Positions 44,575-53,325 of a stretch of DNA of 64,000 nt are shown here, piece by piece. The stretch spans positions 186,001-250,000 of the forward strand of contig NZ_CP098813.1 of assembly GCF_036825535.1 (NCBI RefSeq), given 5' to 3'. The position numbers and the translations under genes were made by a program. Origin of the DNA: Parasalinivibrio latis (GTDB lineage: Bacteria; Pseudomonadota; Gammaproteobacteria; Enterobacterales; Vibrionaceae). The notes under the pieces are model-generated. The model worked only from the letters and a program-made list of their open reading frames with translations. It made no database searches and was not told where the DNA came from. Each line of letters opens with the position of its first letter. The stretch's first letter is position 1.

Positions 44575-45123
44575 ATGACGAGGCAACCTTTGTATGCAAT
44601 GCTGGCCGAATATAACAGATGGATTAACCACTCCATCTTTGAATGTGCCGCAAGCATGTCTGAGGACGATGTTTACAGTGATGAAGGTGCTTACTTCGGT
44701 TCAGTTTTTTCAACGCTCAGTCATATATTTACTTGCGATCTGCTGTGGTTGTACCGTTTCAGGACTCTTGAGGACAGTTGGACGTCGCTCAATGAATTGG
44801 ATCAGTTTCCGTCACCGGCTACCAACTCAGAAGATGTTTTCTCTACCTTTGAGGAGCTTCACCAAGCACGCACTCGACTTGATGAAGTAATTGTGTCCTG
44901 GGTAGACGAACTGACAGACGAAGATTTCATACGTACCCTGACTTACCAAAGTACTACCGGTGACACCTTTACCAACGACTTCCCGGCACTGCTGCTGCAT
45001 TTCTTTAACCACCAGACCCACCACCGGGGTCAGACCACAACACTGATCAACCAGATGGGGATTGATGTGGGTTGCACTGATCTAGTGGCTGTCGCCCGAG
45101 GTATACATCGCCAACACGGCTAA
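44575..45123 (+). CDS. DinB-family protein
   Basis: A 182-residue four-helix DinB protein. The metal-binding histidines are probably His47 (in TLSHIFTCDL), and His-rich LHFFNHQTHHRGQ near 142-154, the usual DinB pattern. These proteins are thiol- or metal-dependent transferases or damage-induced proteins without a fixed role. GGAGG six bases before ATG 44575 decides the start. A strong terminator follows. Confidence 0.88.
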   Translation: MTRQPLYAMLAEYNRWINHSIFECAASMSEDDVYSDEGAYFGSVFSTLSHIFTCDLLWLYRFRTLEDSWTSLNELDQFPSPATNSEDVFSTFEELHQARTRLDEVIVSWVDELTDEDFIRTLTYQSTTGDTFTNDFPALLLHFFNHQTHHRGQTTTLINQMGIDVGCTDLVAVARGIHRQHG

Positions 45124-45132
45124 ACAGAAAAT

Positions 45133-45153
45133 GGCGCATGTCGCGCCTTTTTT
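45133..45153 (+). terminator. Rho-independent terminator of the DinB gene
   Basis: GGCGC (45133-45137) and GCGCC (45143-45147) pair around ATGTC and are followed by six T and then a second T-run. Confidence 0.85.
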
Positions 45154-45166
45154 GCTTTTTGTGTTT

Positions 45167-45439
45167 TCAGAGAGGAAGTGACACTTCAGCCGGTTGAGTA
45201 GCAATACTGCCCGACATTTCATCGTATGCTGATTCGAAGCGCATTTTCGCCAGAACATAACCTTCTCGCTTGAGTGCATCCTTTGCCTGAACCAGCCCAT
45301 CGAAACTGAGGCCACGGCCATGTGAATCGCAGGCAAGCGCTTCTTCCTTTCCATCTCTCAACATAATCACATAGTGGTTGGCATCGGCGTAGCTTACGAT
45401 AACCGGAGTCACTGTATTGTAAAGGTCAAGCTTCCTCAT
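45167..45439 (-). CDS. DUF6482-like small protein
   Basis: A 90-residue soluble protein with the pattern VSYADANHYVIMLRDGK near 15-31, GRGLSFDGLVQAKDALKREG near 42-61 and SAYDEMSGS near 70-78, which I associate with the DUF6482 family of Vibrio-type bacteria. Function is unknown. ATG 45439 has AGGAG eight bases upstream, which settles this frame over an overlapping one at 45082-45354. It converges on the DinB gene. Confidence 0.72.
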   Translation of the reverse strand: MRKLDLYNTVTPVIVSYADANHYVIMLRDGKEEALACDSHGRGLSFDGLVQAKDALKREGYVLAKMRFESAYDEMSGSIATQPAEVSLPL

Positions 45440-45600
45440 CTTGGTATCTCCTCGGCTTTCATCTTTTTCGACTACGGTTCAACATCTGGAACTGATCACT
45501 CAATTGTCCTGATCACTAAAAATAATGCTGTAAAAAACAGTTTGATTGATAATGCGTTATACCCAAACCATCAGGGTTGTATAAATTCAGGACGAATACG

Positions 45601-46092
45601 ATGACAATAACAATTAGACATAGCACCGAAGCAGACGTTGAGCAGATTAAACGTATCTATGAGCAGGAAAGCTGCTATGCAAACACCCTGCAGGTTCCTT
45701 TCCCATCAGAAGAGTTGTGGCGCAACCGCCTGGAAAACCTCGCGCCCAATATCAAAAGCCTTGTTGCTGTCATAGATGGTGCCGTTGTCGGCCAATTAGG
45801 GTTGGAAGTGAATGCATCCCCTAGAAGAAGACATGTTGCAACCCTCGGTATGGGTGTGGATGAGCATTATCGGCGAAAAGGTGTTGGACAGGCACTAATG
45901 TGTGCAGCCATTAACCTGGCAGAAAACTGGATGGCAGTAACACGGATTGAGCTCGAAGTTTACGCCGACAACCTGTCCGCCATCTCTCTATATGAAAAGT
46001 TGGGTTTTCAGCGAGAAGGATTGGCAAAAGCATTTGCGTTCAAGGACGGACACTACGCAGATGTGGTGTACATGGCAAGATGCAAAACCTGA
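45601..46092 (+). CDS. aaaT: GNAT L-amino-acid N-acetyltransferase (AaaT/YhhY type)
   Basis: A 163-residue GNAT enzyme that follows E. coli YhhY: NTLQVPFPSEELWRNRLE near 27-44, SPRRRHVATLGMGVDEHYRR near 78-97, the acetyl-CoA loop RRKGVGQALM near 96-105 and YADNLSAISLYEKLGF near 123-138. YhhY acetylates the amino group of several free amino acids. ATG 45601 has AGGAC before it; the extra in-frame residues upstream to 45577 are unlikely. A bidirectional terminator follows. Confidence 0.88.
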   Translation: MTITIRHSTEADVEQIKRIYEQESCYANTLQVPFPSEELWRNRLENLAPNIKSLVAVIDGAVVGQLGLEVNASPRRRHVATLGMGVDEHYRRKGVGQALMCAAINLAENWMAVTRIELEVYADNLSAISLYEKLGFQREGLAKAFAFKDGHYADVVYMARCKT

Positions 46093-46140
46093 ACGTGATT
46101 ACCGATGATCTTACAGGGATGTCGAATGTTTCCCACAAAA

Positions 46141-46162
46141 AAACCGGGCAAGTGCCCGGTTT
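46141..46162. terminator. Bidirectional terminator between aaaT and the GGDEF-EAL gene
   Basis: AAACCGGGCA (46141-46150) and TGCCCGGTTT (46153-46162) form a ten-base stem; A-runs before and T-runs after serve both convergent genes. Confidence 0.85.
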
Positions 46163-46170
46163 CATTTTAA

Positions 46171-48141
46171 TCAGTCTTCACCCGGATGTTCAAAGAGATT
46201 AGCATGCAACTCTTCAAGTTGTTCAGGTGCCATTGGGCGCCCAATATAAAAGCCCTGGCAGTAGTCATATCCGCAGTGCTTTAGGTACTCAAGCTGGTTT
46301 TGCGTCTCAATACCCTCGGCAATTAAACGCAACCCCAGTTTTTCACAGATAGCCCGGGTGGCTTCAATTACAGCTAAACTGCCCTTGTGCTCCCCCTGGA
46401 CAAAGCTCTTATCCAGCTTCACCGTGGTGATTGGTAAATCATGCAGTTGGGACAAAGACGAATATCCAGTACCAAAGTCATCCAGGTACAGCTCCACACC
46501 TATTTGGCCAAGGGCCTCAATACAATGCCGGGCTTCATCGTAATCCAACAGCATTGTCGATTCTGTCAGTTCAAGAGCAACCTGTGATGGCTTGATGTCA
46601 TACTGCTTCATTAGCTCAGACACATAAGGTGCCAGCCCCGGCTGCAACTGGGCGCGCGACAGATTCACACTCACCATCAGGTCAATGCCATACTTGCTCT
46701 TCCAAGTACACAACTGTTTAAGAGACTGTTGCATAATCCAGCGCCCAAGCTGGACAATTTGGCCGGTTTCCTCTGCCAGAGGAATAAACTCCGCCGGTGA
46801 CACATGCCCTAATTCTTCATCATTCCAGCGAACCAAAGCCTCGAAACCCTTGAGTGTTCCATCATCAGAGCGGGTGATTGGCTGGTAATGAACGGAAAAC
46901 TCGCATTTTTCCAAAGCAATAGAAAGGCGGTGCCGTAAGCGGGCCTTGCGGTGGAGTGCACATGCCATCTCCGGGGTAAAATACAAGCTGCGGTTACGGC
47001 CCAGATACTTCGCCCGATGCAAAGCCATATCCGCGTATGTGATCAGGGTATCTAGGTTATCGCCATCTTCGGGGAAACGGGCAATACCGATGCTGCATCC
47101 CATAATGATTTCGCCGATATCACCAATCTCAAATGGCCGGTTCAACTCAGAAATCAACTCACGGGCCAGATCTCCAGGAATCCCCACCTGAGATCGGTCA
47201 ATCTTAATGACAAACTCGTCACCACCAAAGCGTGCCAGCAAACCCCGGTTATCCAACGTTGCTTTCAGTCGCTCCGCAATGTCGGTTAAAAGCCTGTCCC
47301 CCACAGAATGCCCATGGGTGTCGTTAATCAGCTTAAACCCATCAATATCTAGAAACAGAAGGCTGTACGAACGGTTCTTATCGTTTTCAGCATGTACAAC
47401 CTTGCCAAATCCTCTTCGGTTGACCAAGCCGGTCAGGTAATCCATTTCGGCGTGGTGTCTGACGAGTTGCATTTCATCCCGCCCTTCACCCAAATCACTG
47501 AGATCACTCAAGTGAAGCAACAACTGCTGACGATCCCCCAGCCAAACCCCTTCGACATCAAACCATTGAAAGTTTTGCCCAGTCCAACAACGGGCCCCGG
47601 CCTGAAAAAAACCGTTACTGCGAGCACTGCGTAACCAACGCCGGGCTAAATGGGTGTCCGTAGCAAAAGCTGCCAGGTCTCTTAATTCATTACCGAAATA
47701 TTCTTCAAAGGCGTGGTTGATGCTGACAAGTTGCCCTTCAGAGTCAAATAGCAACGCGAGGTTGGTGAAGTCGGCAAGTGCAATATCGCGTCGCAAGCAA
47801 GGCTCATCCGCAATTACCTCTACCAACATTGAAGTTCGACCTTCAGGTGTCACGTAGCCTGTAAAATGACAAAGTACTTTACGAGTTATGTTGCCCGGTG
47901 TCAGGTTCCACCAGGTCTTTATATTTTCACCTGCATCGAAGCGCTTTTGATACTGGCTGAGCGTTACGTTAACAGCTTCTGACATGTCTTTAGAGAAATC
48001 ACGCTGGCTTATTTCATCCAACGTTTTCGCATTCCAGAACATCAATGCTGCTTTATTAGCCCAGCTGATTCTTTTGCAATCAATATCAAAGATCCACACC
48101 GGTGACTGCAAACTATCCCAAAGCGCATAATCTGGCATCAT
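46171..48141 (-). CDS. PAS-GGDEF-EAL cyclic-di-GMP enzyme
   Basis: A 656-residue soluble protein with PAS-like regions at about 5-110 and 120-215, a GGDEF domain with RFGGDEF (GGDEF at 306-310) and an EAL domain with FEALVRW (EAL 434-436), LELTES, DDFGTGYSSL and KLDKSF. The active-site residues of both domains look intact, so it may make and break cyclic di-GMP. The usual I-site RxxD before GGDEF reads DNRG, so product inhibition is probably absent. Cyclic di-GMP controls exopolysaccharide in many relatives. Its promoter is in 48142-48685. Confidence 0.92.
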   Translation of the reverse strand: MMPDYALWDSLQSPVWIFDIDCKRISWANKAALMFWNAKTLDEISQRDFSKDMSEAVNVTLSQYQKRFDAGENIKTWWNLTPGNITRKVLCHFTGYVTPEGRTSMLVEVIADEPCLRRDIALADFTNLALLFDSEGQLVSINHAFEEYFGNELRDLAAFATDTHLARRWLRSARSNGFFQAGARCWTGQNFQWFDVEGVWLGDRQQLLLHLSDLSDLGEGRDEMQLVRHHAEMDYLTGLVNRRGFGKVVHAENDKNRSYSLLFLDIDGFKLINDTHGHSVGDRLLTDIAERLKATLDNRGLLARFGGDEFVIKIDRSQVGIPGDLARELISELNRPFEIGDIGEIIMGCSIGIARFPEDGDNLDTLITYADMALHRAKYLGRNRSLYFTPEMACALHRKARLRHRLSIALEKCEFSVHYQPITRSDDGTLKGFEALVRWNDEELGHVSPAEFIPLAEETGQIVQLGRWIMQQSLKQLCTWKSKYGIDLMVSVNLSRAQLQPGLAPYVSELMKQYDIKPSQVALELTESTMLLDYDEARHCIEALGQIGVELYLDDFGTGYSSLSQLHDLPITTVKLDKSFVQGEHKGSLAVIEATRAICEKLGLRLIAEGIETQNQLEYLKHCGYDYCQGFYIGRPMAPEQLEELHANLFEHPGED

Positions 48142-48685
48142 GATAAACAGATTTATCCACGATAAATGTTGCCTTTCATAGTATCGGCAACGAATTGACA
48201 GAAATAATTAGAATTTGAATTATGTGATTTCGGTTCACATTTTTATGTTTGACTGTCCGTTGATACGGAGAGTTATCGAGTGTAACCGAATGCAATAGTT
48301 TATTCTCTCAAAGAAGAACTCTCTTACACAACTTTTTATTATTCAATTCTAACCCGCCTACGTTCTGTAAAAATTCATACATTTATTATTCATGGTGATA
48401 ATACTTACATCTAGGCAGTTACGATATTGATATGAGATTGATCCACTCAAGAAACCATGGTGTCAAATGCCGGCACATCTGTATATTAATGACTACTTAA
48501 ATAACTTTTAAAAAATGCATTTATCACAATTAAATTAAACAACGAGAGAACATTTACCACAAAAAAGAGATCATATCAGGCACATACCGAAAATAAGCTT
48601 ATAAAGATAATGGCTAATTTTTAATATAAATGTTGTCTAATGCCCGAATAATTTTCGGGCATCTGTATAGTATATCGTGCGTCAA
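48142..48685. other. AT-rich intergenic region upstream of the GGDEF-EAL gene
   Basis: About 540 AT-rich bases. It holds ATGTGA-N7-TCACAT (48222-48240), 80 bases upstream of the GGDEF-EAL gene, and a hairpin ATGCCCGAA / TTCGGGCAT (48640-48662) downstream of the MATE gene without a good T-run. No gene is supported. Confidence 0.45.
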
Positions 48686-50014
48686 TTACTCAGTCTTGGT
48701 TTCCGCATAACCCATTCTGTACATTTTATATGCGACAACTCCAGCCATAATATTTCCTACCGCCGCACCGATGAATATGCCATTGAGACCAACTGTATTT
48801 GCCCCCAGCCAAACCAAGGGAAGGAAACAGGCAAAGAGGCGCAATATGGAAATTATCAGTCCCCTTATTGGCATCCCCAATGCATTACATGCGGAAACAA
48901 GAAGGATACATATACCCAGCAAAGAAAGGCTTAGAGGCACCCACATCAGGTGAACATGCAAGATTTGAATTACCTGGCTGTCGTTTGCCAGAAGATTCGA
49001 AAGTTGGCTGGACATCAACCAAATCAGTCCACCAATCAGCAACTGCCATACAAAGACAAACTTCATTGCCAGTGAAAGTGTCGTCGTCACACCGCGACGG
49101 TCACCGGCTCCATACATGCGGGCTATCATCGGTGGCATGGACATGGTAAGGGCAAGTACCACAACGATTGCAAAAAACTCTACTCTTGAACCCAGCGCCC
49201 AGGCTGCTACGGCAGCAGAACCAAACCCTGCTACAAGCTTGGTAGCAAGTGTAGATGCCAAAGGGGGCAGCATTTGGCTTACCATAGCCGGTGCCATAAT
49301 TTTGCCCAAATCTCCCAGGCTTTTTCTTATTTCAAGGCCATTCCAGTTAAAACTCAGCCAGTTTCTGCCAACGACCAACGGAAAGACAACCAGTATCCCA
49401 AAACCGAAAGCAGCAATCGTAGCCCAGGCCGCACCATTGAGCCCCATACCGAAAGTAAACATAAACAGGGGATCAAGTCCCATATTCAGTAGGCTGGTGA
49501 CAACCATCAAGATCCCGGGGAGCATTGTATTCCCGTGAGATCTGCACAGACTGTAAGCAAAATAGAGCATTGCGCCAAGCCAGGCACTCCCCAGCCAAAC
49601 CTTCCAATAACTGTCAATAATTGGGAACAGGTTTTCGTGGGCTCCCAGGAAAAGGAGTATCGGATCCCGACCAAACCACACCAGCAGGCACAGTGCAAAA
49701 ACACTGGCAGCCCCGGTCAATACAACCAAGCCACCAATTTGACTTGCTTCTTTTACATTGCCTTTACCCAAAACTCGGGATATCAGGGCGGTAGTCGCAA
49801 TACCAAGACCAACTTGCAAGCCGATAACCATCATCTGTATTGGCATGGTAAATCCCTGAGCAGCCAAGGGCTCTATACCTAACCGACCGATAAAGGCGGA
49901 ATCGACCAATTGAAAACTCATCAGTGATAGTACGCCGAAGATCATCGGCCATGTCATGTCAAAAAGTTTCTTTGCCAACTCTATTGTTTGTTTATTCTTT
50001 GATTTAATTATCAT
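48686..50014 (-). CDS. MATE-family efflux transporter
   Basis: A 442-residue membrane protein with 12 segments in two MatE halves: MTWPMIFGVLSLMSFQLVDSAFIGRLG is too long to quote whole, but PMIFGV and DSAFIGRLG are its early marks, and GLGIATTALISRVLG and a mirrored GSRVEFFAIVVVLALTMSM follow. Such pumps expel cationic drugs or metabolites in exchange for sodium or protons. The first residues are lysine-rich and cytoplasmic. It appears monocistronic, with eptA divergent. Confidence 0.9.
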   Translation of the reverse strand: MIIKSKNKQTIELAKKLFDMTWPMIFGVLSLMSFQLVDSAFIGRLGIEPLAAQGFTMPIQMMVIGLQVGLGIATTALISRVLGKGNVKEASQIGGLVVLTGAASVFALCLLVWFGRDPILLFLGAHENLFPIIDSYWKVWLGSAWLGAMLYFAYSLCRSHGNTMLPGILMVVTSLLNMGLDPLFMFTFGMGLNGAAWATIAAFGFGILVVFPLVVGRNWLSFNWNGLEIRKSLGDLGKIMAPAMVSQMLPPLASTLATKLVAGFGSAAVAAWALGSRVEFFAIVVVLALTMSMPPMIARMYGAGDRRGVTTTLSLAMKFVFVWQLLIGGLIWLMSSQLSNLLANDSQVIQILHVHLMWVPLSLSLLGICILLVSACNALGMPIRGLIISILRLFACFLPLVWLGANTVGLNGIFIGAAVGNIMAGVVAYKMYRMGYAETKTE

Positions 50015-50046
50015 TTAACAGCCGAATATATTTTATGTCTTGATAC

Positions 50047-50063
50047 CAGTGAGCATATCACTG
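50047..50063. promoter_or_regulatory. Small inverted repeat upstream of eptA
   Basis: CAGTGA-GCATA-TCACTG lies in the 126-base divergent gap between the MATE gene and eptA. It could be an operator for either gene. Confidence 0.3.
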
Positions 50064-50140
50064 ATACAACTTCTTACATTTTTTCGAACGTTGTGCAAAA
50101 ATGCACGGTTTTGCGACATAGTTCAAGAAACGGTAATGAA

Positions 50141-51772
50141 ATGAAGCGCCGAATCAGCCAACTTAATTTTACTCTGATAGTGGCCCTTTTCTTCGCCACG
50201 ATTCAAAATGCCGGGCTGTGGAAACACCTGTTCGACATTCTCTCCCAATCCCAGCCAATCGACTGGGGATTTGTTGCCAGCATCCCCGTATTCATCACAG
50301 TCCTGTGCTTTACCTTGTTTACGCTGCTCGTTTGGCCAGTCGTCTACAAAGTCATCGTCCCGGTACTGATCGCCCTCTCTACACTGGCTACCTATGCCAT
50401 GGTGACTTACGGTCAGTACTTTAATTACGACATGATCGTTAACATTTTTGAGACCAACCAAAGCGAAGCTACCAGCTACCTCTCGGTTTCATTGGCTCTG
50501 TGGGTCTTGGGACTTATTATTCTTCCGGTTATTGCTGTGCTTACCGTCAAGGTAGAATTCCCAAAGTCACTGCCGAAACTGCTATTACAAAAAGTCATCG
50601 CCATTGTTGCTGCGCTTGTCGTTGCCGGTGGTGTTGCTGCATTGTACTACAAAGATTATGCGTCACTGGTCCGGAATCACAGTGAAATCAAATCATTGAT
50701 CAATCCGACCAACTACCTTAGTGCCTCGTTCCGCTACGCAAAATACAGCCTGTATGAGAAAAACCTCCCGTTCAAATCTCTGGGCACCGACGCTAAAGAT
50801 AACAACCATGGCACAAAACCCAATGTTGTTGTTTTGGTTGTAGGTGAAACATCCCGGGGTATGAACTATTCATTAAATGGATATAACCGGGATACCAATC
50901 CTCGCCTTTCAAAAGAAAACGTCATCAGTTTCCAGAAAGTTACTTCATGTGGGACTGCTACCGCTGTTTCCGTACCATGTATGTTTTCTGTACTCAGCCA
51001 TGATAACTACAATGCGATCACTGCGAAGCATCAGGAAGGGCTTCTCGACGTATTAAAACACGCAGGTATCGATGTTAGCTGGAAAGATAATGATGGTGGC
51101 TGCAAAGGCGTATGTGACCGTGTTGAACATGTCACTATCGACCCGTCAAAATACCCTCAGCAATGTGAAGACGGCACCTGCTACGACAGTGTTTTGCTTG
51201 AAGGGCTGAAAGAAAAAGTACATAACGCCAAGCGTGATACCGTCATCGTGTTACACCTGATAGGTAGCCACGGCCCAACATACTACAAGCGTTATCCTAA
51301 GGAGTTCCAAGTATTCAAACCTACCTGTGACACTGCTGAAATCCAGGATTGTACACAACAGGCTCTGGTGAATACCTATGACAACACCGTAGTTTATACA
51401 GACTACATACTCAGCCGAGTTATTGGTGTTCTTAAAGATAACGATATTCAGCATAACACTGCCTTGCTCTACCTGTCAGACCACGGTGAATCACTGGGCG
51501 AAAGTGGCATTTATCTGCACGGTTTGCCATATGACATCGCTCCGGTTGAGCAAAAAACAGTTCCGTTAATTATGTGGATGTCTCCTTCTTACATGGAACA
51601 CCATAAAATTAACCGTCAATGCATTGTAAAAAATGCAAAAAATGTGGAGTATTCTCAGGACAACCTGTTTCATACCCTGTTGGGTATGATGTCTGTCACT
51701 ACCCAAGTTTATCAGCCCGGAATGGATATCCTGGCAGGTTGTGAGAACAGCAATCCAAGCATGCCTCAGTAA
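50141..51772 (+). CDS. eptA: Lipid A phosphoethanolamine transferase
   Basis: A 543-residue EptA/MCR-type enzyme: five N-terminal membrane segments (about 8-165), then a periplasmic alkaline-phosphatase-like domain with Glu236 in GETSRG, catalytic Thr272 in SCGTATAVSVPCMFS, GSHGPTYYKRYP and YLSDHGESLGE, which bind zinc. Cysteine pairs in the periplasmic part suit the disulfides of the family. It adds phosphoethanolamine from phosphatidylethanolamine to lipid A and lowers binding of cationic peptides. ATG 50141 is the first sensible start; an earlier TTG exists. dgkA follows after 81 bases. Confidence 0.93.
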   Translation: MKRRISQLNFTLIVALFFATIQNAGLWKHLFDILSQSQPIDWGFVASIPVFITVLCFTLFTLLVWPVVYKVIVPVLIALSTLATYAMVTYGQYFNYDMIVNIFETNQSEATSYLSVSLALWVLGLIILPVIAVLTVKVEFPKSLPKLLLQKVIAIVAALVVAGGVAALYYKDYASLVRNHSEIKSLINPTNYLSASFRYAKYSLYEKNLPFKSLGTDAKDNNHGTKPNVVVLVVGETSRGMNYSLNGYNRDTNPRLSKENVISFQKVTSCGTATAVSVPCMFSVLSHDNYNAITAKHQEGLLDVLKHAGIDVSWKDNDGGCKGVCDRVEHVTIDPSKYPQQCEDGTCYDSVLLEGLKEKVHNAKRDTVIVLHLIGSHGPTYYKRYPKEFQVFKPTCDTAEIQDCTQQALVNTYDNTVVYTDYILSRVIGVLKDNDIQHNTALLYLSDHGESLGESGIYLHGLPYDIAPVEQKTVPLIMWMSPSYMEHHKINRQCIVKNAKNVEYSQDNLFHTLLGMMSVTTQVYQPGMDILAGCENSNPSMPQ

Positions 51773-51791
51773 CCCAGGTAGACAGACCCTT

Positions 51792-51815
51792 CCGGCCTTT
51801 ACCAGTAAAGGCCGG
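51792..51815 (+). other. Strong hairpin between eptA and dgkA
   Basis: CCGGCCTTTAC (51792-51802) and GTAAAGGCCGG (51805-51815) form a perfect 11-base inverted repeat around CA. An A-run instead of a T-run follows on the plus strand, so it is more likely an RNA-stability or partial attenuation element than a terminator of eptA. Confidence 0.6.
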
Positions 51816-51853
51816 ATTCAAAAAAGCATTTAAGACAAGAGAGTAACAGACTG

Positions 51854-52213
51854 ATGAAACCACAAGTCACCGGTTTAAAGCGCATCCTCAATGCAACCGG
51901 TTATTCCATCCAGGGTTTACGGGCTGCCTGGAAAAATGAAGCCGCATTCCGTCAGGAACTTATTCTTCTCGTGATCATGACAGGCATCACATTTTTCCTG
52001 CCAGTAAACCATATTGAGCAGTTACTAATGATCGCCAGCCTGTTTTTGGTCGTCATTGTTGAACTTCTTAATTCAGCCGTTGAAGCCGTTGTTGACCGTA
52101 TTGGCCCAGAACACCACGAACTGAGTGGCAGGGCAAAGGACATCGGCTCGGCGGCAGTTTTTGTTTCTCTGCTCCTCGTTGTCATCACCTGGGGAACAAT
52201 CCTGTTCTTCTGA
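51854..52213 (+). CDS. dgkA: Diacylglycerol kinase
   Basis: A 119-residue small trimeric kinase with three membrane segments. RAAWKNEAAFRQEL near 21-34, VIVELLNSAVEAVVDRIGPE near 68-87 and SGRAKDIGSAAVFVSL near 92-107 are the DgkA signatures, with the catalytic glutamate in VELLNSAVE. It turns diacylglycerol into phosphatidic acid in the inner membrane. The link to eptA is direct: phosphoethanolamine transfer from phosphatidylethanolamine releases diacylglycerol, which DgkA recycles. A terminator follows. Confidence 0.95.
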   Translation: MKPQVTGLKRILNATGYSIQGLRAAWKNEAAFRQELILLVIMTGITFFLPVNHIEQLLMIASLFLVVIVELLNSAVEAVVDRIGPEHHELSGRAKDIGSAAVFVSLLLVVITWGTILFF

Positions 52214-52220
52214 TCACATA

Positions 52221-52252
52221 AGCCGGACAGGCATTACTCTGTCCGGCTTTTT
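52221..52252 (+). terminator. Rho-independent terminator of eptA-dgkA
   Basis: AGCCGGACAG (52221-52230) and CTGTCCGGCT (52239-52248) pair around an eight-base loop and are followed by TTTT, eight bases after the dgkA stop. Confidence 0.9.
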
Positions 52253-52743
52253 ACATGCCCATGCCTGATTCCCTGATATTTAAAGAAAAATGTCACGATG
52301 GAAGTTGCCAATTCTCATCATTAAGACAACCAGTTCCCACCATCTTAGGTTAATTTGAATACCAGTAATCCCTTATACGAGGGAAGAATCCCGCAAGTTA
52401 TTGTGCTTAATAAAACAGGGGATAACTCGGAAACATTAAATTCTGGTCTGAAAGAAACAATAACAGTGCTGACAATATCTAAGGATGATTTCGAAGTACG
52501 GTGGTAAACAGATAACAATTATTGAACATGTCCAGGTTAAAAGTTGTGCGCTCTTAACTGAGACATTGTCCCTGGCTCAATACTGAATAGCAGGACTTTT
52601 TTACAGCGGGCTTTATCTCTGTTTCCGCAAAGGTTGACCCATAACGCTCAGAAGGTTTTTGCCAATAACCTCTGATTGGTAATTATGGATGGAATTTGTA
52701 AAGACAGAAATACAAATTGCAACCAAAGAGTTTAGGAACAAAA
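52253..52743. other. Intergenic region between dgkA and a small secreted-protein gene
   Basis: About 490 bases. Apart from a 33-codon frame at 52485-52586 with no proper ribosome-binding site, nothing recognisable is present. The promoter of the next gene is presumably near its right end. Confidence 0.45.
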
Positions 52744-53190
52744 ATGCAGTACCTCTTCCTGACATTGTTGCTTACTTTTTTATCCCTCGACATGATGGGA
52801 GCACACGCACTTTCAAGCTCACTCTTTTCCCAACCAACTAAAATTTCACATTCAGCCTCTCCCCCACTCCCTAGCACATATAACAGTACCTATAGCGCGT
52901 TGGAGAATTTAAACAGGCATCATAATTCCGTTTCTTATAATGATTCTCTCTTTAACCGCTTACAGGCATACCGAGCAGATTTAGCGCGCTATGTTCCTTC
53001 GTTACCCAATCCGGTTCCTTCCCTCAAATTTCTCGTCATCTATGACCGGAGTATATTGGCACTTCAGATGAAACATTTCTCGCCAGTGGAACGAAAACAC
53101 CTCTTTAGCAAAGAGAACGCATTACGCCGTCAGGCACTGAATAAAATGGCGCGTCGAATAACAGATCTTTCGCCGAAGACACAGAACTGA
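52744..53190 (+). CDS. Small secreted protein of unknown function
   Basis: A 148-residue protein with an N-terminal signal (hydrophobic residues 3-15, probable cut after MMGAHA). The mature part is rich in serine, proline and asparagine at first, then basic and helical with KHLFSKENALRRQALNKMAR near the end. I recognise no family. AGGA seven bases before ATG 52744 supports the start; an earlier in-frame TTG at 52717 would spoil the signal. It stands alone. Confidence 0.65.
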   Translation: MQYLFLTLLLTFLSLDMMGAHALSSSLFSQPTKISHSASPPLPSTYNSTYSALENLNRHHNSVSYNDSLFNRLQAYRADLARYVPSLPNPVPSLKFLVIYDRSILALQMKHFSPVERKHLFSKENALRRQALNKMARRITDLSPKTQN

Positions 53191-53325
53191 TCCCCCTTTA
53201 ACTGCGGTGAAAACAACTCCTTGAGGTGATTTGGGTATATATCTACCCCACTTTCAGGCTATCCTTAATAAAGCTGTTGTTAATGTACAGTTTGAAGCTA
53301 TTAACAGGATTAGGGACCGTCATTC

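Noticed and set aside
45082..45354. An overlapping minus-strand frame across the DinB terminator and DUF6482-like gene.
   Set aside because: It runs through a strong terminator hairpin, has no ribosome-binding site and no family pattern, unlike the 45167-45439 frame.
48222..48240. ATGTGA-N7-TCACAT upstream of the GGDEF-EAL gene, considered as a CRP site.
   Set aside because: The spacer is seven bases rather than six, so CRP binding is unlikely; it may still be another operator.
43905..52575. Shared word CTGAGACATT with similar flanks near 43.9 kb and 52.56 kb, considered as an insertion-sequence end.
   Set aside because: Matches of this length are common by chance in 64 kb, no transposase or paired inverted ends are present, and the similarity stops after about 15 bases.
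52485..52586. A 33-codon plus-strand frame in the gap before the secreted protein.
   Set aside because: AAGG lies directly against the ATG with no spacing, and the sequence shows no family or structural feature.
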